Origin: an uncultured Desulfobulbus sp.
Lineage (GTDB): Bacteria; Desulfobacterota; Desulfobulbia; Desulfobulbales; Desulfobulbaceae
NCBI RefSeq assembly: GCF_963665445.1
Contig: NZ_OY762276.1
Location: 3,652,601-3,716,600, forward strand
DNA: 64,000 bases
Reading direction: 5' to 3'
Positions 54,477 through 63,388 of this stretch are shown here, one piece after another. Under the pieces are notes generated by a model, which ran no database searches, was not told the origin of the DNA, and saw nothing but the letters and a program-made list of their open reading frames with translations. Made by a program: the position numbers and the translations under genes. The first letter of the stretch is position 1. Every line of letters begins with the position of its first letter.

Positions 54477-54551
54477 AGGAAATGCGGCTGCCAGAGCAGC
54501 TTTAAAAAAAGATGAACAGACTCCCGGACCAACCGGGAAATGGAGGTGTCT

Positions 54552-54851
54552 ATGCAGGTAATTCTCGATCTCTGTCTGGTCCCCTTGGGCGTGGGGGTTT
54601 CCGTCTCCCAGTATGTGGCGGAGTGCCATCGTGTGCTTCAGGAAACCGGCCTCAAGCACCAGCTCCATGCCTACGGGACCAACATCGAGGGCGGCTGGGA
54701 TGAGGTTATGGGCGCGGTCAAACTCTGCCACGAGCGGGTGCACGCCATGGGCGCACCGCGGATCACCACCACCATCAAGCTGGGCACCCGAACCGACCGT
54801 GAGCAGACCATGGCCGACAAGGTGCAAAGCGTGGAAAATAAATTGAAGTAA
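54552..54851 (+). CDS. MTH1187-family thiamine-binding protein
   Basis: 99 residues: MQVILDLCLVPLGVGVSVSQYVAECHRVLQETGLKHQLHAYGTNIEGGWDEVM. The ferredoxin-like fold and the SVSQYVAECHRVL helix are those of the MTH1187/YkoF family, members of which bind thiamine or hydroxymethylpyrimidine. The ATG at 54552 has TGGAGGTG upstream. It stands alone between repeat elements and a small convergent gene. Confidence 0.88.
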   Translation: MQVILDLCLVPLGVGVSVSQYVAECHRVLQETGLKHQLHAYGTNIEGGWDEVMGAVKLCHERVHAMGAPRITTTIKLGTRTDREQTMADKVQSVENKLK

Positions 54852-54875
54852 AGAGGGGGTGGAGTCGCGAAAGAC

Positions 54876-55091
54876 CTACCGCGACTCCACAAGCTCTGAC
54901 GACGCCCCCTGCCAAGAGCAGGCCCCGCAATAGATATGCTCCTGATTTATGGGAACAGCAGCATCCGAGAGGGGTTCCGGCTCGGCAATCACCGGTCGAC
55001 GATTCTCATCCATCTTGAAAACGATCCGTTCCCCGGTGCGGGTGGAGACAAACCACTCAGATCCGCATTGGGGACAGGCAAGCATGTCCAT
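54876..55091 (-). CDS. Small zinc-ribbon-like protein
   Basis: 71 residues with two Cys pairs, CPQCGSEW (Cys6-Cys9) and YCGACSWQ, a likely zinc ribbon with a loose middle. Unknown function. Convergent with the thiamine-binding gene. Confidence 0.65.
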   Translation of the reverse strand: MDMLACPQCGSEWFVSTRTGERIVFKMDENRRPVIAEPEPLSDAAVPINQEHIYCGACSWQGASSELVESR

Positions 55092-55229
55092 AGGCCCGCT
55101 CCTTCATCCTTAGTGTACTGTTCCAGCATTGTCTTGGTCATGCCGCACCGCGCAAACACCCTTTCAAGCCTTGCAACCGGCTGATTGTACGCGAGTAACT
55201 GTCTTGAACTTGTGTGTCTTACCGAGCCC

Positions 55230-55547
55230 TCACGGTTCAGCATCCTCAAGAAACTCGAGGGAAAGATTCTCATCCTCGCCTTCAGAAAGCCGATAACGCC
55301 CCCGATGGATCAGGGTAATCCCCTCTGCGGCGGCTTTTTCCTGGATGGCGGTAAACATCTGACCAGCTGCCTCCTCCGGGGTGTCGACATTGACGTAGAA
55401 AAAAAGCACCTCCCCTACCTTGCCGAACTGGAGCAATACAGGGTTATGCTGAATAAAAACAAGGTCCTCATAAACGTAGGTGATCTCTGCACCGATCTCC
55501 TCAAGCAACTGTTTGACCACTCCGAGTGGCCGATATGGAAGTGTCAT
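55230..55547 (-). CDS. Conserved small protein of unknown function
   Basis: About 105 residues from MTLPYRPLGVVKQLLEEIGAEITYVYEDLVFIQHNPVLLQFG. It has alternating strands and helices, no Cys, no export signal. I do not recognise a family. An in-frame ATG at 55571 would add eight basic residues. Codon use matches the neighbours, so it is probably real. Confidence 0.65.
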   Translation of the reverse strand: MTLPYRPLGVVKQLLEEIGAEITYVYEDLVFIQHNPVLLQFGKVGEVLFFYVNVDTPEEAAGQMFTAIQEKAAAEGITLIHRGRYRLSEGEDENLSLEFLEDAEP

Positions 55548-55828
55548 TGTATGCCTCGTTTTCGTCTTCATGCTCTTGGGTATGGCCCCAAAATTTTCCT
55601 TGAAAAAAAATATTGTCAGGATCTTTTAAGCAATCAATGGGCCAGACGGTTTTCCTTCAAAAAAATATCGTTTATTCAATAAGGTAGAAACAACAGCCGC
55701 TTCTTCAGCCTCCTCCGCTTCTTCCATAACGGGCGTGTACCGACGAGATGGGCAGCACAATTGTCTTTTTATCTACATTATCGTACAACCCATTCGCATC
55801 ATTGGCCCGCTCCCCTGTCCGCTATTGC

Positions 55829-55858
55829 TTGAGCATGATCCCCTGAACCGATTATAAT
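55829..55858 (+). promoter_or_regulatory. Sigma-70-type promoter of lpdA-pyrC
   Basis: TTGAGC (55829-55834), 18-bp spacer, and the consensus -10 TATAAT (55853-55858). ACAAGGAGTCG before the ATG at 55897 is a good ribosome site. The rest of 55572-55828 is AT-rich and shows nothing I can name. Confidence 0.65.
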
Positions 55859-55896
55859 AGGCCACATTTTTATTCTATTCACAAGGAGTCGTCACA

Positions 55897-57312
55897 ATGC
55901 AGGAAGTAGAGACTGGGATAGCTGTCATCGGCGGAGGCCCCGGAGGATATACCGCGGCCTTTCGCGCCGCTGATCTGGGAGCCAAGGTATGCTTGATCGA
56001 ACAGGGCGGCCGCCTCGGCGGTACCTGCCTCAACGTGGGCTGCATCCCCTCCAAAACCCTCCTGCATGCGGCAGCTGTGGTTGAAGAGGCCGTTGCCGCC
56101 GAGAAATTTGGGGTTCGCTTTTCTGCACCTGTCATAGACATCGAGGTTCTGCGAAAACATAAGGCCGGAGTGGTCAGTCAACTGACCAACGGTCTGGACG
56201 GCCTGTGCAAGGCGCGCAGGATTGACCGTTGCACCGGCAGGGCCAGCTTTGTCGATCCGCACACGCTCCAGGTCCAAAGCGAGGAAGAAACAACCCTGGT
56301 CCGATTCGAGCAGGTCATCATCGCCACCGGTTCCCATCCGTTTGTCCTCCCCGGCACTCCGGATGATCCACGGATCTGGGACTCCACCGATGCCCTCGCG
56401 CTCACCTCGATTCCCGGCCGCCTGTTGATTGTCGGTGGCGGCATCATCGGCCTGGAAATGGCGCAGATTTACCATGCCCTGGGGGCGGAGATCACCCTGG
56501 TGGAAATGCAGAACCAGATCATCCCCCCGGCTGATCGCGACCTGGTGCAACCGCTGTTTCTCAAACTGAAAAAGCAATACCCCATCCATACCGAAACCCG
56601 GGTGGCGCAGATGACCGCGCTCAGCGCAGGGATAGATGTCCGCTTTGAAGGCAAAACAAGCGGCAGCGAACTCTTTGATGCCGTCCTGGTGGCCATCGGC
56701 CGATGCCCCAACACGCAGGGATTGGGTCTGGAAACAATCGGCCTGAGCCTGGACGAGCGGGGTTTTATTCCAGTCAATTCGCGACTCCAGACCGCCCTGC
56801 CCCATATCTATGCCATTGGCGATGTGGTCGGCGATCCCATGCTGGCCCACAAAGCCACCCACCAGGGCAAGGTTGCGGCCGAGGTTATAGCCGGTCATGC
56901 GACCGAGTTTTCCCCAAAAACCATTCCCGCAGTGGCCTACACATCCCCGGAAATCGCCTGGATGGGACTGACCGAAAAAGAGGCGCAGCAGCAGAAGATC
57001 AGCGTGCACAAGGCCAAGTTCCCCTGGGGCGCAAGCGGCCGGGCCCTGAGCGCAGGCGCAGGCAACGGGGTGAGCAAGGCCCTGTTTGACCAGGAGAGCG
57101 GCAGGCTGCTGGGTGCGGGTATCTGCGGTGCCAATGCAGGTGAACTGATCCACGAGGCGGTCCTGGCCCTGGAGCTTGGCGCCACCGCCGAACAGATTGC
57201 CAGGACCATCCATGCCCACCCGACCCTGGCTGAAACCTTTGCCTTCGCCGCCGAGATGGCCGAGGGCACGATCACAGATATGCTCCCGCCCAAAACCAGC
57301 CGAAAACTATGA
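55897..57312 (+). CDS. lpdA: Dihydrolipoyl dehydrogenase
   Basis: 471-residue flavoprotein. FAD-binding GGGPGGYTAA near the N terminus, the redox disulfide GTCLNVGCIPSK (Cys44, Cys49), the NAD-binding IVGGGIIGLEMA, and the catalytic His-Glu pair in HAHPTLAE (His441, Glu446). It reoxidises lipoyl groups of 2-oxoacid dehydrogenases or the glycine cleavage system; none of those genes is next to it. It overlaps the pyrC start by four bases (ATGA). Confidence 0.93.
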   Translation: MQEVETGIAVIGGGPGGYTAAFRAADLGAKVCLIEQGGRLGGTCLNVGCIPSKTLLHAAAVVEEAVAAEKFGVRFSAPVIDIEVLRKHKAGVVSQLTNGLDGLCKARRIDRCTGRASFVDPHTLQVQSEEETTLVRFEQVIIATGSHPFVLPGTPDDPRIWDSTDALALTSIPGRLLIVGGGIIGLEMAQIYHALGAEITLVEMQNQIIPPADRDLVQPLFLKLKKQYPIHTETRVAQMTALSAGIDVRFEGKTSGSELFDAVLVAIGRCPNTQGLGLETIGLSLDERGFIPVNSRLQTALPHIYAIGDVVGDPMLAHKATHQGKVAAEVIAGHATEFSPKTIPAVAYTSPEIAWMGLTEKEAQQQKISVHKAKFPWGASGRALSAGAGNGVSKALFDQESGRLLGAGICGANAGELIHEAVLALELGATAEQIARTIHAHPTLAETFAFAAEMAEGTITDMLPPKTSRKL

Positions 57313-58322
57313 GCGAACTCCAAATCGACACCCCCCTTGATCTCCATCTCCACCTCCGCGAAGGCGATATGCTCTCCTTGGTGGCTCCGTTCAGTGCCGC
57401 CCAATTTGCCGGCGGCGTGATCATGCCCAATCTGGTGCAACCGGTGGACAACCTGGAACGGATGCGGGCCTACCGTCAGCAGATCGTGGCTGCCTGCGGC
57501 GACGAGACCTTCACCCCCTACATGACCCTTTTTTTTCGGGACTACAGCCGGGAAGAACTGATGGCGGCCAAGGAGGAGATCATCGGCCTCAAACTCTATC
57601 CGGCCGGGATAACCACCCAGAGCGAGGGCGGCGTGCAGGACTTTGACCGCATCGGCGCAACGGTCGCCCTGCTGGAGGAGTTGGACATTCCCCTGCTCGT
57701 CCATGGGGAGAGCAATGGCTTTGTCATGGACCGGGAACGGGAATTTCTCTCCGTCTACCAGTGGCTCGCGCACACCTTTCCCAAACTGCGAATCGTGATG
57801 GAGCACATCACCACCGCAGAGGCGGTGGAATTGCTCGACCGTTTCGACAACCTGGCCGCCACGGTGACCCTCCATCACCTGATGATCACCCTCGATGATG
57901 TGGCCGGAGGCTTGCTGCAACCGGATCTGTTCTGCAAACCGATCGCCAAGACGCCGCGGGATCGGCAGGCACTCTGCCAGGCGGTCTTCAGCGGCCACCC
58001 CCGGTTGTTCTTCGGTTCGGACTCAGCACCCCATCCCCGCCATAAAAAGGAGTGCTGCGGTTGCGCGGCCGGTGTTTTTTCGGCCCCCGTGGCCCTGCCC
58101 ATGTTGGCGCAACTCTTTGAAGAAAACAGTTGCCTGGACCGGCTCCCTCAATTCGTTTCCCAGTTTGGCCGCCGCTTTTATCGAATCGATCCGCCTGCAA
58201 AGACGGTTCTCCTTGAGCGAAGGCCCTGGCGGGTGCCGAAACAATATGAAACAGTTGCGTCATTTTTGAACGATCAGGTGCTCACATGGCAACTAAAAAA
58301 AACACCGGTAAACGACCGGTAA
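57309..58322 (+). CDS. pyrC: Dihydroorotase (class II)
   Basis: 337 residues of the E. coli PyrC type. Metal-binding DLHLHLREG (His13, His15), the carbamylated Lys95 in GLKLYPAGITT, His in VHGE and EHITT, and FFGSDSAPHPRHKKE with the catalytic Asp. It closes carbamoyl-aspartate to dihydroorotate in pyrimidine synthesis. It is translationally coupled to lpdA. Confidence 0.95.
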   Translation: MSELQIDTPLDLHLHLREGDMLSLVAPFSAAQFAGGVIMPNLVQPVDNLERMRAYRQQIVAACGDETFTPYMTLFFRDYSREELMAAKEEIIGLKLYPAGITTQSEGGVQDFDRIGATVALLEELDIPLLVHGESNGFVMDREREFLSVYQWLAHTFPKLRIVMEHITTAEAVELLDRFDNLAATVTLHHLMITLDDVAGGLLQPDLFCKPIAKTPRDRQALCQAVFSGHPRLFFGSDSAPHPRHKKECCGCAAGVFSAPVALPMLAQLFEENSCLDRLPQFVSQFGRRFYRIDPPAKTVLLERRPWRVPKQYETVASFLNDQVLTWQLKKTPVNDR

Positions 58323-58344
58323 TCATTGAAATATCGAAGGAAAG

Positions 58345-58710
58345 ATGGTAACGAAACCCAGATTTAGCACTGTTTCAGTGTACTCGACAGAACACGGCAG
58401 AATGTGCCCGAACTGCGGCCAACCCAAAGGGAAATGCACCTGCAAATCCCGGGTTTCGCCCCAATCAGGAGACGGCATCGTTCGCGTGGGCAGGCAGACC
58501 AAGGGGCGCAAAGGCAGTGGGGTGACCACTGTCAGCGGGTTGAGCCTTGCTCCCGAGCAACTTCGTCATCTGGCAGGGCAGTTAAAAAAACTGTGTGGCG
58601 CCGGCGGTGCCGTCAAAGAGGGGGTAATCGAGATTCAAGGAGAACACCGGGACACCCTGGTGAGCGCGCTGGAGAAGCTCGGTTATACCGTAAAGCGTGT
58701 GGGAGGATGA
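58345..58710 (+). CDS. yciH: SUI1/YciH-family translation factor-like protein
   Basis: 121 residues. An N-terminal zinc-type CPNCGQPKGKCTCK is followed by a SUI1 (eIF1-like) domain: KGRKGSGVTTVSGLSLAPEQLRHLAGQLKKLCGAGGAVKEGVIEIQGEHRDTLVSALEKLGYTVKRVGG. YciH influences start-codon selection in E. coli. It follows pyrC by 22 bp. Confidence 0.92.
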   Translation: MVTKPRFSTVSVYSTEHGRMCPNCGQPKGKCTCKSRVSPQSGDGIVRVGRQTKGRKGSGVTTVSGLSLAPEQLRHLAGQLKKLCGAGGAVKEGVIEIQGEHRDTLVSALEKLGYTVKRVGG

Positions 58711-58842
58711 TCCTTCCAGCTTGTTGTGTCAAACGGCTTTCGATGCAGTGGCCATACATCGCTGAGCCTTCAAAGGAATGTGGCCGCTCTGCAGCAAGCA
58801 TTGAGCGGCCAATAACGATTCTTCAACCAAGGAGAACAAACG

Positions 58843-60468
58843 ATGTCCCTGTCCTACCCAAAAGCATTTGCCAATAACTTTCTTGGCAATGCCCCACTCT
58901 GGTACAAGCTCACCATTCTCGCGTTTCTGGTGATCAACCCCATCCTGCTGGACGCCTACGGGTCGTTCCTTGCCGGCTGGATTCTGATCGGTGAATTTAT
59001 CTTCACCCTGGCAATGGCCCTGAAATGCTATCCCTTGCCGGCGGGCGGCCTGCTTGCGATGGAAGCTGTCTTCATCGGCATGGCCAAGCCCGAGACCGTG
59101 TACCACGAAGCCCTGGCCAACTTCGAGGTCATCCTGCTCTTGATCTTCATGGTCGCCGGCATTTACTTCATGAAGGATTTCCTTCGCTTCACCTTTACCC
59201 GTATTCTGGTCAAGGTGCAGTCCAAGTATAAAATCGCCCTCCTGTTCTGCTTTGCCGGTGCCTTTCTCTCTGCCTTCCTCGATGCCCTCACCGTTACCGC
59301 GGTCATCATTGCGGTGGCGTACGGCTTTTATGAGATCTACCACCGCTACGTATCCGGCAAGGATGGCACTGGAGCACACGACCTGACCAGCGACCTGACG
59401 CTCAAGGAAAAAGAGCAGGAAGACCTGAAACAGTTCCGCGGATTTCTCAGGAATTTGATGATGCACGGTGCGGTCGGTACCGCCCTGGGCGGTGTCTGCA
59501 CACTGGTGGGCGAGCCGCAGAACCTGCTGATCGGTTCGGTCATGGGCTGGCACTTCCCGGAGTTTTTCATTGAGGTTGCGCCTGTATCCCTGCCGGTCTT
59601 GGTGGTTGGCCTGTGTACCTGCTACCTGGTTGAGAAGAAAAAATGGTTCACCTACGGCTTCGAGATGCCGGGCAACATCCGCTCCCATCTGCTGGAAACC
59701 GAAACCAAGATGGAGGAAAAACGAGGGCGCAGGGGCAAAATCAAGCTGATCTTTCAGGCCATTGCCGGCATTTGGCTGATCATCGCCCTGGCCTTCCACC
59801 TGGCAGCGGTCGGCCTGATCGGCCTATCGGTCATCGTCTTTTTGACCGCATTGAACGGGGTTACCGAGGAACACCAGATCGGCCATGCCTTTGAAGAGGC
59901 CCTGCCCTTCACCGCCCTGTTGGTGGTCTTTTTCACCATCGTTGCCGTTATCCACGAACAACACCTGTTCGCCCCGATCATCAACTACGTGTTAAGCCTG
60001 CAGGGCCACGCCCAGTTGGGTGCCTACTATATTGCCAACGGCCTGCTCTCGGCCATCTCCGACAACGTGTTCGTGGCCACGGTCTACATTTCCGAGACCA
60101 AGTTGCACTTCATCGACACCCTTGGCGCCATTCCCAACATCGGCATGAGCGGTGCGGAGTTGATGCAGAAACTCACCGATCCGAGCCTGGTGCGCGCCGA
60201 CGTGCTGGCCACTCTGCCTCCGGATGCAGCTGCCAAGGCGCACGAGGTGATTCATCATTTGGACAAGCTGGCTGTTGCGATCAACACCGGCACCAACATC
60301 CCCAGTGTGGCCACCCCCAACGGCCAGGCAGCCTTCCTCTTCCTGTTGACCTCGGCCCTGGCTCCGGTTATCCGCCTCTCCTACGGCCGCATGGTCTGGC
60401 TGGCATTGCCCTACACCATCACCATGTCAATCACCGGCTTGGCGGCCACCTATCTGTTCCTGGTATAA
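58843..60468 (+). CDS. nhaB: Na+/H+ antiporter NhaB
   Basis: 541 residues with about twelve membrane segments. [81 protein letters not shown] and [16 protein letters not shown] are NhaB signatures. It moves Na+ out for H+ and so regulates pH and salt. An in-frame strong terminator follows. The frame is intact. Confidence 0.95.
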   Translation: MSLSYPKAFANNFLGNAPLWYKLTILAFLVINPILLDAYGSFLAGWILIGEFIFTLAMALKCYPLPAGGLLAMEAVFIGMAKPETVYHEALANFEVILLLIFMVAGIYFMKDFLRFTFTRILVKVQSKYKIALLFCFAGAFLSAFLDALTVTAVIIAVAYGFYEIYHRYVSGKDGTGAHDLTSDLTLKEKEQEDLKQFRGFLRNLMMHGAVGTALGGVCTLVGEPQNLLIGSVMGWHFPEFFIEVAPVSLPVLVVGLCTCYLVEKKKWFTYGFEMPGNIRSHLLETETKMEEKRGRRGKIKLIFQAIAGIWLIIALAFHLAAVGLIGLSVIVFLTALNGVTEEHQIGHAFEEALPFTALLVVFFTIVAVIHEQHLFAPIINYVLSLQGHAQLGAYYIANGLLSAISDNVFVATVYISETKLHFIDTLGAIPNIGMSGAELMQKLTDPSLVRADVLATLPPDAAAKAHEVIHHLDKLAVAINTGTNIPSVATPNGQAAFLFLLTSALAPVIRLSYGRMVWLALPYTITMSITGLAATYLFLV

Positions 60469-60487
60469 CCAACAAGCCTGAAGAACA

Positions 60488-60527
60488 AAAAGGGGTGCAT
60501 CGAGATCTCGATGCACCCCTTTTCTTT
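60488..60527 (+). terminator. Terminator after nhaB
   Basis: A perfect 18-bp palindrome (60488-60505 with 60506-60523) with core GGGGTGCATCGAGA ends in TTTTCTTT. Confidence 0.93.
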
Positions 60528-60540
60528 ATGATTACCGTCG

Positions 60541-60612
60541 AACCTCATCTCAAGCCTCTGGTTTTGAGATCCCTCACATTCGTTTGGGATGACATCGATA
60601 TTCCGGGCCATT
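60541..60612. repeat. Dispersed repeat, family B, truncated copy
   Basis: AACCTCATCTCAAGCC, TTTTGAGATCCCTCACATTCG, GGGATGACATCGATATTCCGGGCC match the first half of the 62.2-kb copy. The second half is missing and REP elements begin about 10 bp later, as though the REP pair had replaced or interrupted it. Confidence 0.75.
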
Positions 60613-60620
60613 CCGGGATC

Positions 60621-60735
60621 GGTAGGGTGGGCACGTCTGTATGTGCCCACCATGGCCAACATGCCCTTTCCCTTAGACCGATTTCGTGCCTGCATAGTGT
60701 ATCGGTGGGCAGAAAACAACACCTGCCCACCCTAC
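60621..60735. repeat. Orphan REP-like pair (family A)
   Basis: GGTAGGGTGGGCACGTCTG with ATGTGCCCACC (60621-60651), and CGGTGGGCAG with CTGCCCACCCTACG (60703-60736). These are the two half-elements found on either side of the RAYT gene at 0.5-1.4 kb, here without a transposase gene. Confidence 0.8.
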
Positions 60736-60765
60736 GCCTGGCAACTCTCCGCTAAAAAGTTTGAG

Positions 60766-60875
60766 CTGAGCTTCGTAACACACTGATTTCATCGTGCGTG
60801 ACTTTCAGTTTTTTGACTTTATGCGAGTCCATCAAATTTGTCGTTCTCGGGCCTTTTTACGAGAACGACAAATTT
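60766..60875. repeat. Dispersed repeat, family C, rearranged copy
   Basis: AGCTTCGTAACACACTGATTTCATCGTGCGTGAC in one orientation, then TTTGTCGTTCTCGGGCC and TTTTTACGAGAACGACAAA hairpin (14-bp arms near 60837-60872). The two halves appear inverted relative to the 54.4-kb copy. Confidence 0.75.
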
Positions 60876-60926
60876 CAGTGGTCATCATTTTTTCATCCAC
60901 CGTTTCGATCGTATCGGTATTGGTAC

Positions 60927-62048
60927 TTACAAACGATGCTTGATTGCCTGCGCCAACTCGTACACCGCCATGGCATAGTGGGTGGAGTGGTTGTAGCGGG
61001 TGATGGTGTAGAAGTTGGGATAGCCGATCAAATATTGGTCAAGCCGTTGATGACGCAGGAGCAACAACGACACCTGGCCTGAGGACTTGCAGGGGGACCG
61101 GGGGACAAGCCCTTGTTTATACAGGCTTGAAGGGGCATAGCGGGTGTCGAATCCAGCCTGGAGGTTGACCGGTTTCTTGGCGACAAGCGGGGCAACCACC
61201 GGCTCGCCCGGCTGCCAGCCATGCTGGGCAAAGTAGTTGGCAATACTGCCGATGGCATCCTCGGGATTCCAGAGATTGCGGTGGCCGTCACCGTTGAAGT
61301 CGACCGCCCACTTGCGAAAGCTGCTCGGCATGAACTGTCCGTATCCCATGGCACCGGCAAAGGAGCCCTTGGGCACGGCAGGATCGATCCCTTCGCTCCG
61401 GGCCATGAGCAGGAACTGCTCCAACTCGTCACGGAAGAACGGCCCCCGCCGGGCATAATCAAACCCAAGGGTTGTCAGGGCATCCAGCACCCGATGGCCG
61501 CCAAAATTCTTGCCGAAGTTGGTTTCCACAGCGATGATGCCGATGATGTACTCCTCGGGCACACCGTACATGCGGGTAGCGCGCTGCAGGGCCTTGCTGT
61601 AGCGGTGGGCAAAGGCCGCCCCATCACCGATGCGGCGCTCATCCAGGAATTTGGCCCGATACCGGGTCCAACTCCCGGGAGCCGCCGGTCTTTTAAGCGA
61701 TTTGTCGCTCTTGGCAAAGTAGTTGAGCGTCCAATCCTTGCGTTTTGCCTGGGAAAAGAGCCCCTGGAGGTATTCCCGCTCAAAGCCATGGCGGCGCACC
61801 ATGAGATCGATGAACTGCTGCAGGTTGGCATATCCGGCATAATCACCACTGACCCGGTCGGCGTAATACCCGCCGACGCAGGGTTGCCTGGCCACACTCA
61901 CCCCTGTTCCGGGGGCCACGCGAGCAACCTGCGCGGTCCCCTCCATTTCCGAACAGGCGGCCAGCCCCATGGCCGAAAAAAGGATCAGATGGCGCAACAC
62001 GCGGCGCCCAGCAAGCGAACACCTTGTCAAAAAATCCTGAAACTTCAT
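60927..62048 (-). CDS. mltB: Lytic murein transglycosylase, MltB-like lipoprotein
   Basis: About 373 residues from ATG 62048 (MKFQDFLTRCSLAGRRVL), with a lipobox LAAC at the end of a signal peptide (SAMGLAACSE). The MltB fold is clear: FIDLMVRRHGFEREYLQGLFSQAKRKDW, the catalytic Glu in IIGIIAVETNFGKNFG, LTTLGFDYARRGPFFRDELEQFLLMA, GSFAGAMGYGQFMPSSFRKWAVDFNGDG. It cleaves peptidoglycan glycan chains. The Cys should be acylated, and Lnt is encoded at 14-16 kb. Confidence 0.92.
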   Translation of the reverse strand: MKFQDFLTRCSLAGRRVLRHLILFSAMGLAACSEMEGTAQVARVAPGTGVSVARQPCVGGYYADRVSGDYAGYANLQQFIDLMVRRHGFEREYLQGLFSQAKRKDWTLNYFAKSDKSLKRPAAPGSWTRYRAKFLDERRIGDGAAFAHRYSKALQRATRMYGVPEEYIIGIIAVETNFGKNFGGHRVLDALTTLGFDYARRGPFFRDELEQFLLMARSEGIDPAVPKGSFAGAMGYGQFMPSSFRKWAVDFNGDGHRNLWNPEDAIGSIANYFAQHGWQPGEPVVAPLVAKKPVNLQAGFDTRYAPSSLYKQGLVPRSPCKSSGQVSLLLLRHQRLDQYLIGYPNFYTITRYNHSTHYAMAVYELAQAIKHRL

Positions 62049-62123
62049 AACCTCACCCCATGCAGGGAAGCCCCCCTGTTCATATCCATGGCATTGACAC
62101 ATCCTAAAATCTGACTACTTTCC

Positions 62124-62280
62124 AACCTCAGCTCAAGGCCCTGCTTTTGAGATCCCTCACATTCGTTCGGAATGACATCGATATTGCGGGTCCCTCCGAG
62201 GAGTATCGCGCCACCCCGGGTGTCATCTCGACCAAAGGGAGAGATCTCATCTCGTCAAGCTGAGTTTTCGTGGGAATCAT
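62124..62280. repeat. Dispersed repeat, family B, best-preserved copy
   Basis: TTTTGAGATCCCTCACATTCG, GGAATGACATCGATATTGCGGG, GGAGTATCGCGCCACCCCGGG, TGTCATCTCGACCAAAGGGAG, AGATCTCATC, and a GAGTTTTCGTGGGAATCA tail. The stretch before it (AACCTCAGCTCAAGGCC) is shared with the 60.5-kb copy. It fills the gap between korB and mltB. Confidence 0.8.
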
Positions 62281-62335
62281 TTCCTAAAAAAAACTTCATA
62301 ACCGCTTGCCTTCAGCGGTCATCCATACCCTTTGC

Positions 62336-63388
62336 CTAGCGGTATCCCTCGTTGATCCCCGCCAGCACAGCGCTGCCTGGGCAGAGATCCGACTCGCGCA
62401 GACTGTTGAGCGGTTTTTCGCTGGTATTGAGGATATCGTGGGTATCCTCGGACTCGGGATTGACGTAGAGAACACCGGTGAGAATCATCCCCTCCGCCTT
62501 ATGATCCTCCAAATTGTCGATGGCCTGGCGACGGTCGGTTACATCGGGGGCGTTCTCATGTTTGTGCAGATGGATCACCGAGTCATCGTGGAGCACCACC
62601 TCCTGATCGATATCGTCATCGTATTCCGTGGTGATGGACTGGCGGAAGGGGACAAAATCAAAGGTGTTGGTGGCCTCGCTGTGCTCCCGCACCCAATGAT
62701 AGCTCTTGGTCGACTCCGGATTGTTGTTAAAGGTCACGCAGGGGGAGATCACATCGATGAAGGAGAGCCCCTTGTGCGACAGACCCGCCTTGATCAAGGG
62801 GACCAGTTGCTTCTTGTCACCGGAAAAACTGCGGGCCACGAATCCGGCGCCTAGCTGTATGGCCAGTTCGCAGAGATCTATGGATTCGAGCACATTGACG
62901 CTGCCCTTCTTGCTTTTACTGCCCTTGTCGGCGGTGGCCGAATACTGCCCCTTGGTGAGCCCGTAACAGCCGTTGTTCATCACGATGTAGAGCATGTTGA
63001 GGTTGCGCCGCACCGCATGGGTAAACTGGCCCATGCCGATGGAGGCGGTGTCGCCGTCGCCGGAAACGCCCAGGTAGATCAGGTCGCGATTGGCCATGTT
63101 GGCGCCTGTGGCAATGGAGGGCATGCGCCCGTGCACCGAGTTGAAACCGTGCGACTTCCCGAGGAAATAGGCCGGCGTCTTGGACGAGCAGCCGATTCCG
63201 GACATTTTGACCACCCGGTGCGGCGGAATGGAGAGCTCGAAGCAGGCCTGTATGATGGCGTTGCAGATCGAATCATGGCCGCAGCCGGCACAGAGCGTGG
63301 AGATACCGCCCTCGTAGTCGCGGCGGCTGTACCCGGCCTCATTGGGCTGCAGCTCGGGATGGCGAAAGGTCGGTCGTTGAAAGGTCAT
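62336..63388 (-). CDS. korB: 2-oxoacid:ferredoxin oxidoreductase beta subunit (KorB type)
   Basis: 350 residues. The TPP-binding subunit: CAGCGHDSICNAIIQA with cysteines for a 4Fe-4S cluster, GCSSKTPAYFLG, GDGDTASIGMGQFTHA and NNGCYGLTKGQYSAT. The size and absence of fused ferredoxin domain fit the KorB/OorB type (2-oxoglutarate or related). It pairs with the alpha subunit gene immediately upstream by a four-base overlap. Activity reduces low-potential ferredoxin, useful to nitrogenase and anabolism. Confidence 0.92.
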   Translation of the reverse strand: MTFQRPTFRHPELQPNEAGYSRRDYEGGISTLCAGCGHDSICNAIIQACFELSIPPHRVVKMSGIGCSSKTPAYFLGKSHGFNSVHGRMPSIATGANMANRDLIYLGVSGDGDTASIGMGQFTHAVRRNLNMLYIVMNNGCYGLTKGQYSATADKGSKSKKGSVNVLESIDLCELAIQLGAGFVARSFSGDKKQLVPLIKAGLSHKGLSFIDVISPCVTFNNNPESTKSYHWVREHSEATNTFDFVPFRQSITTEYDDDIDQEVVLHDDSVIHLHKHENAPDVTDRRQAIDNLEDHKAEGMILTGVLYVNPESEDTHDILNTSEKPLNSLRESDLCPGSAVLAGINEGYR

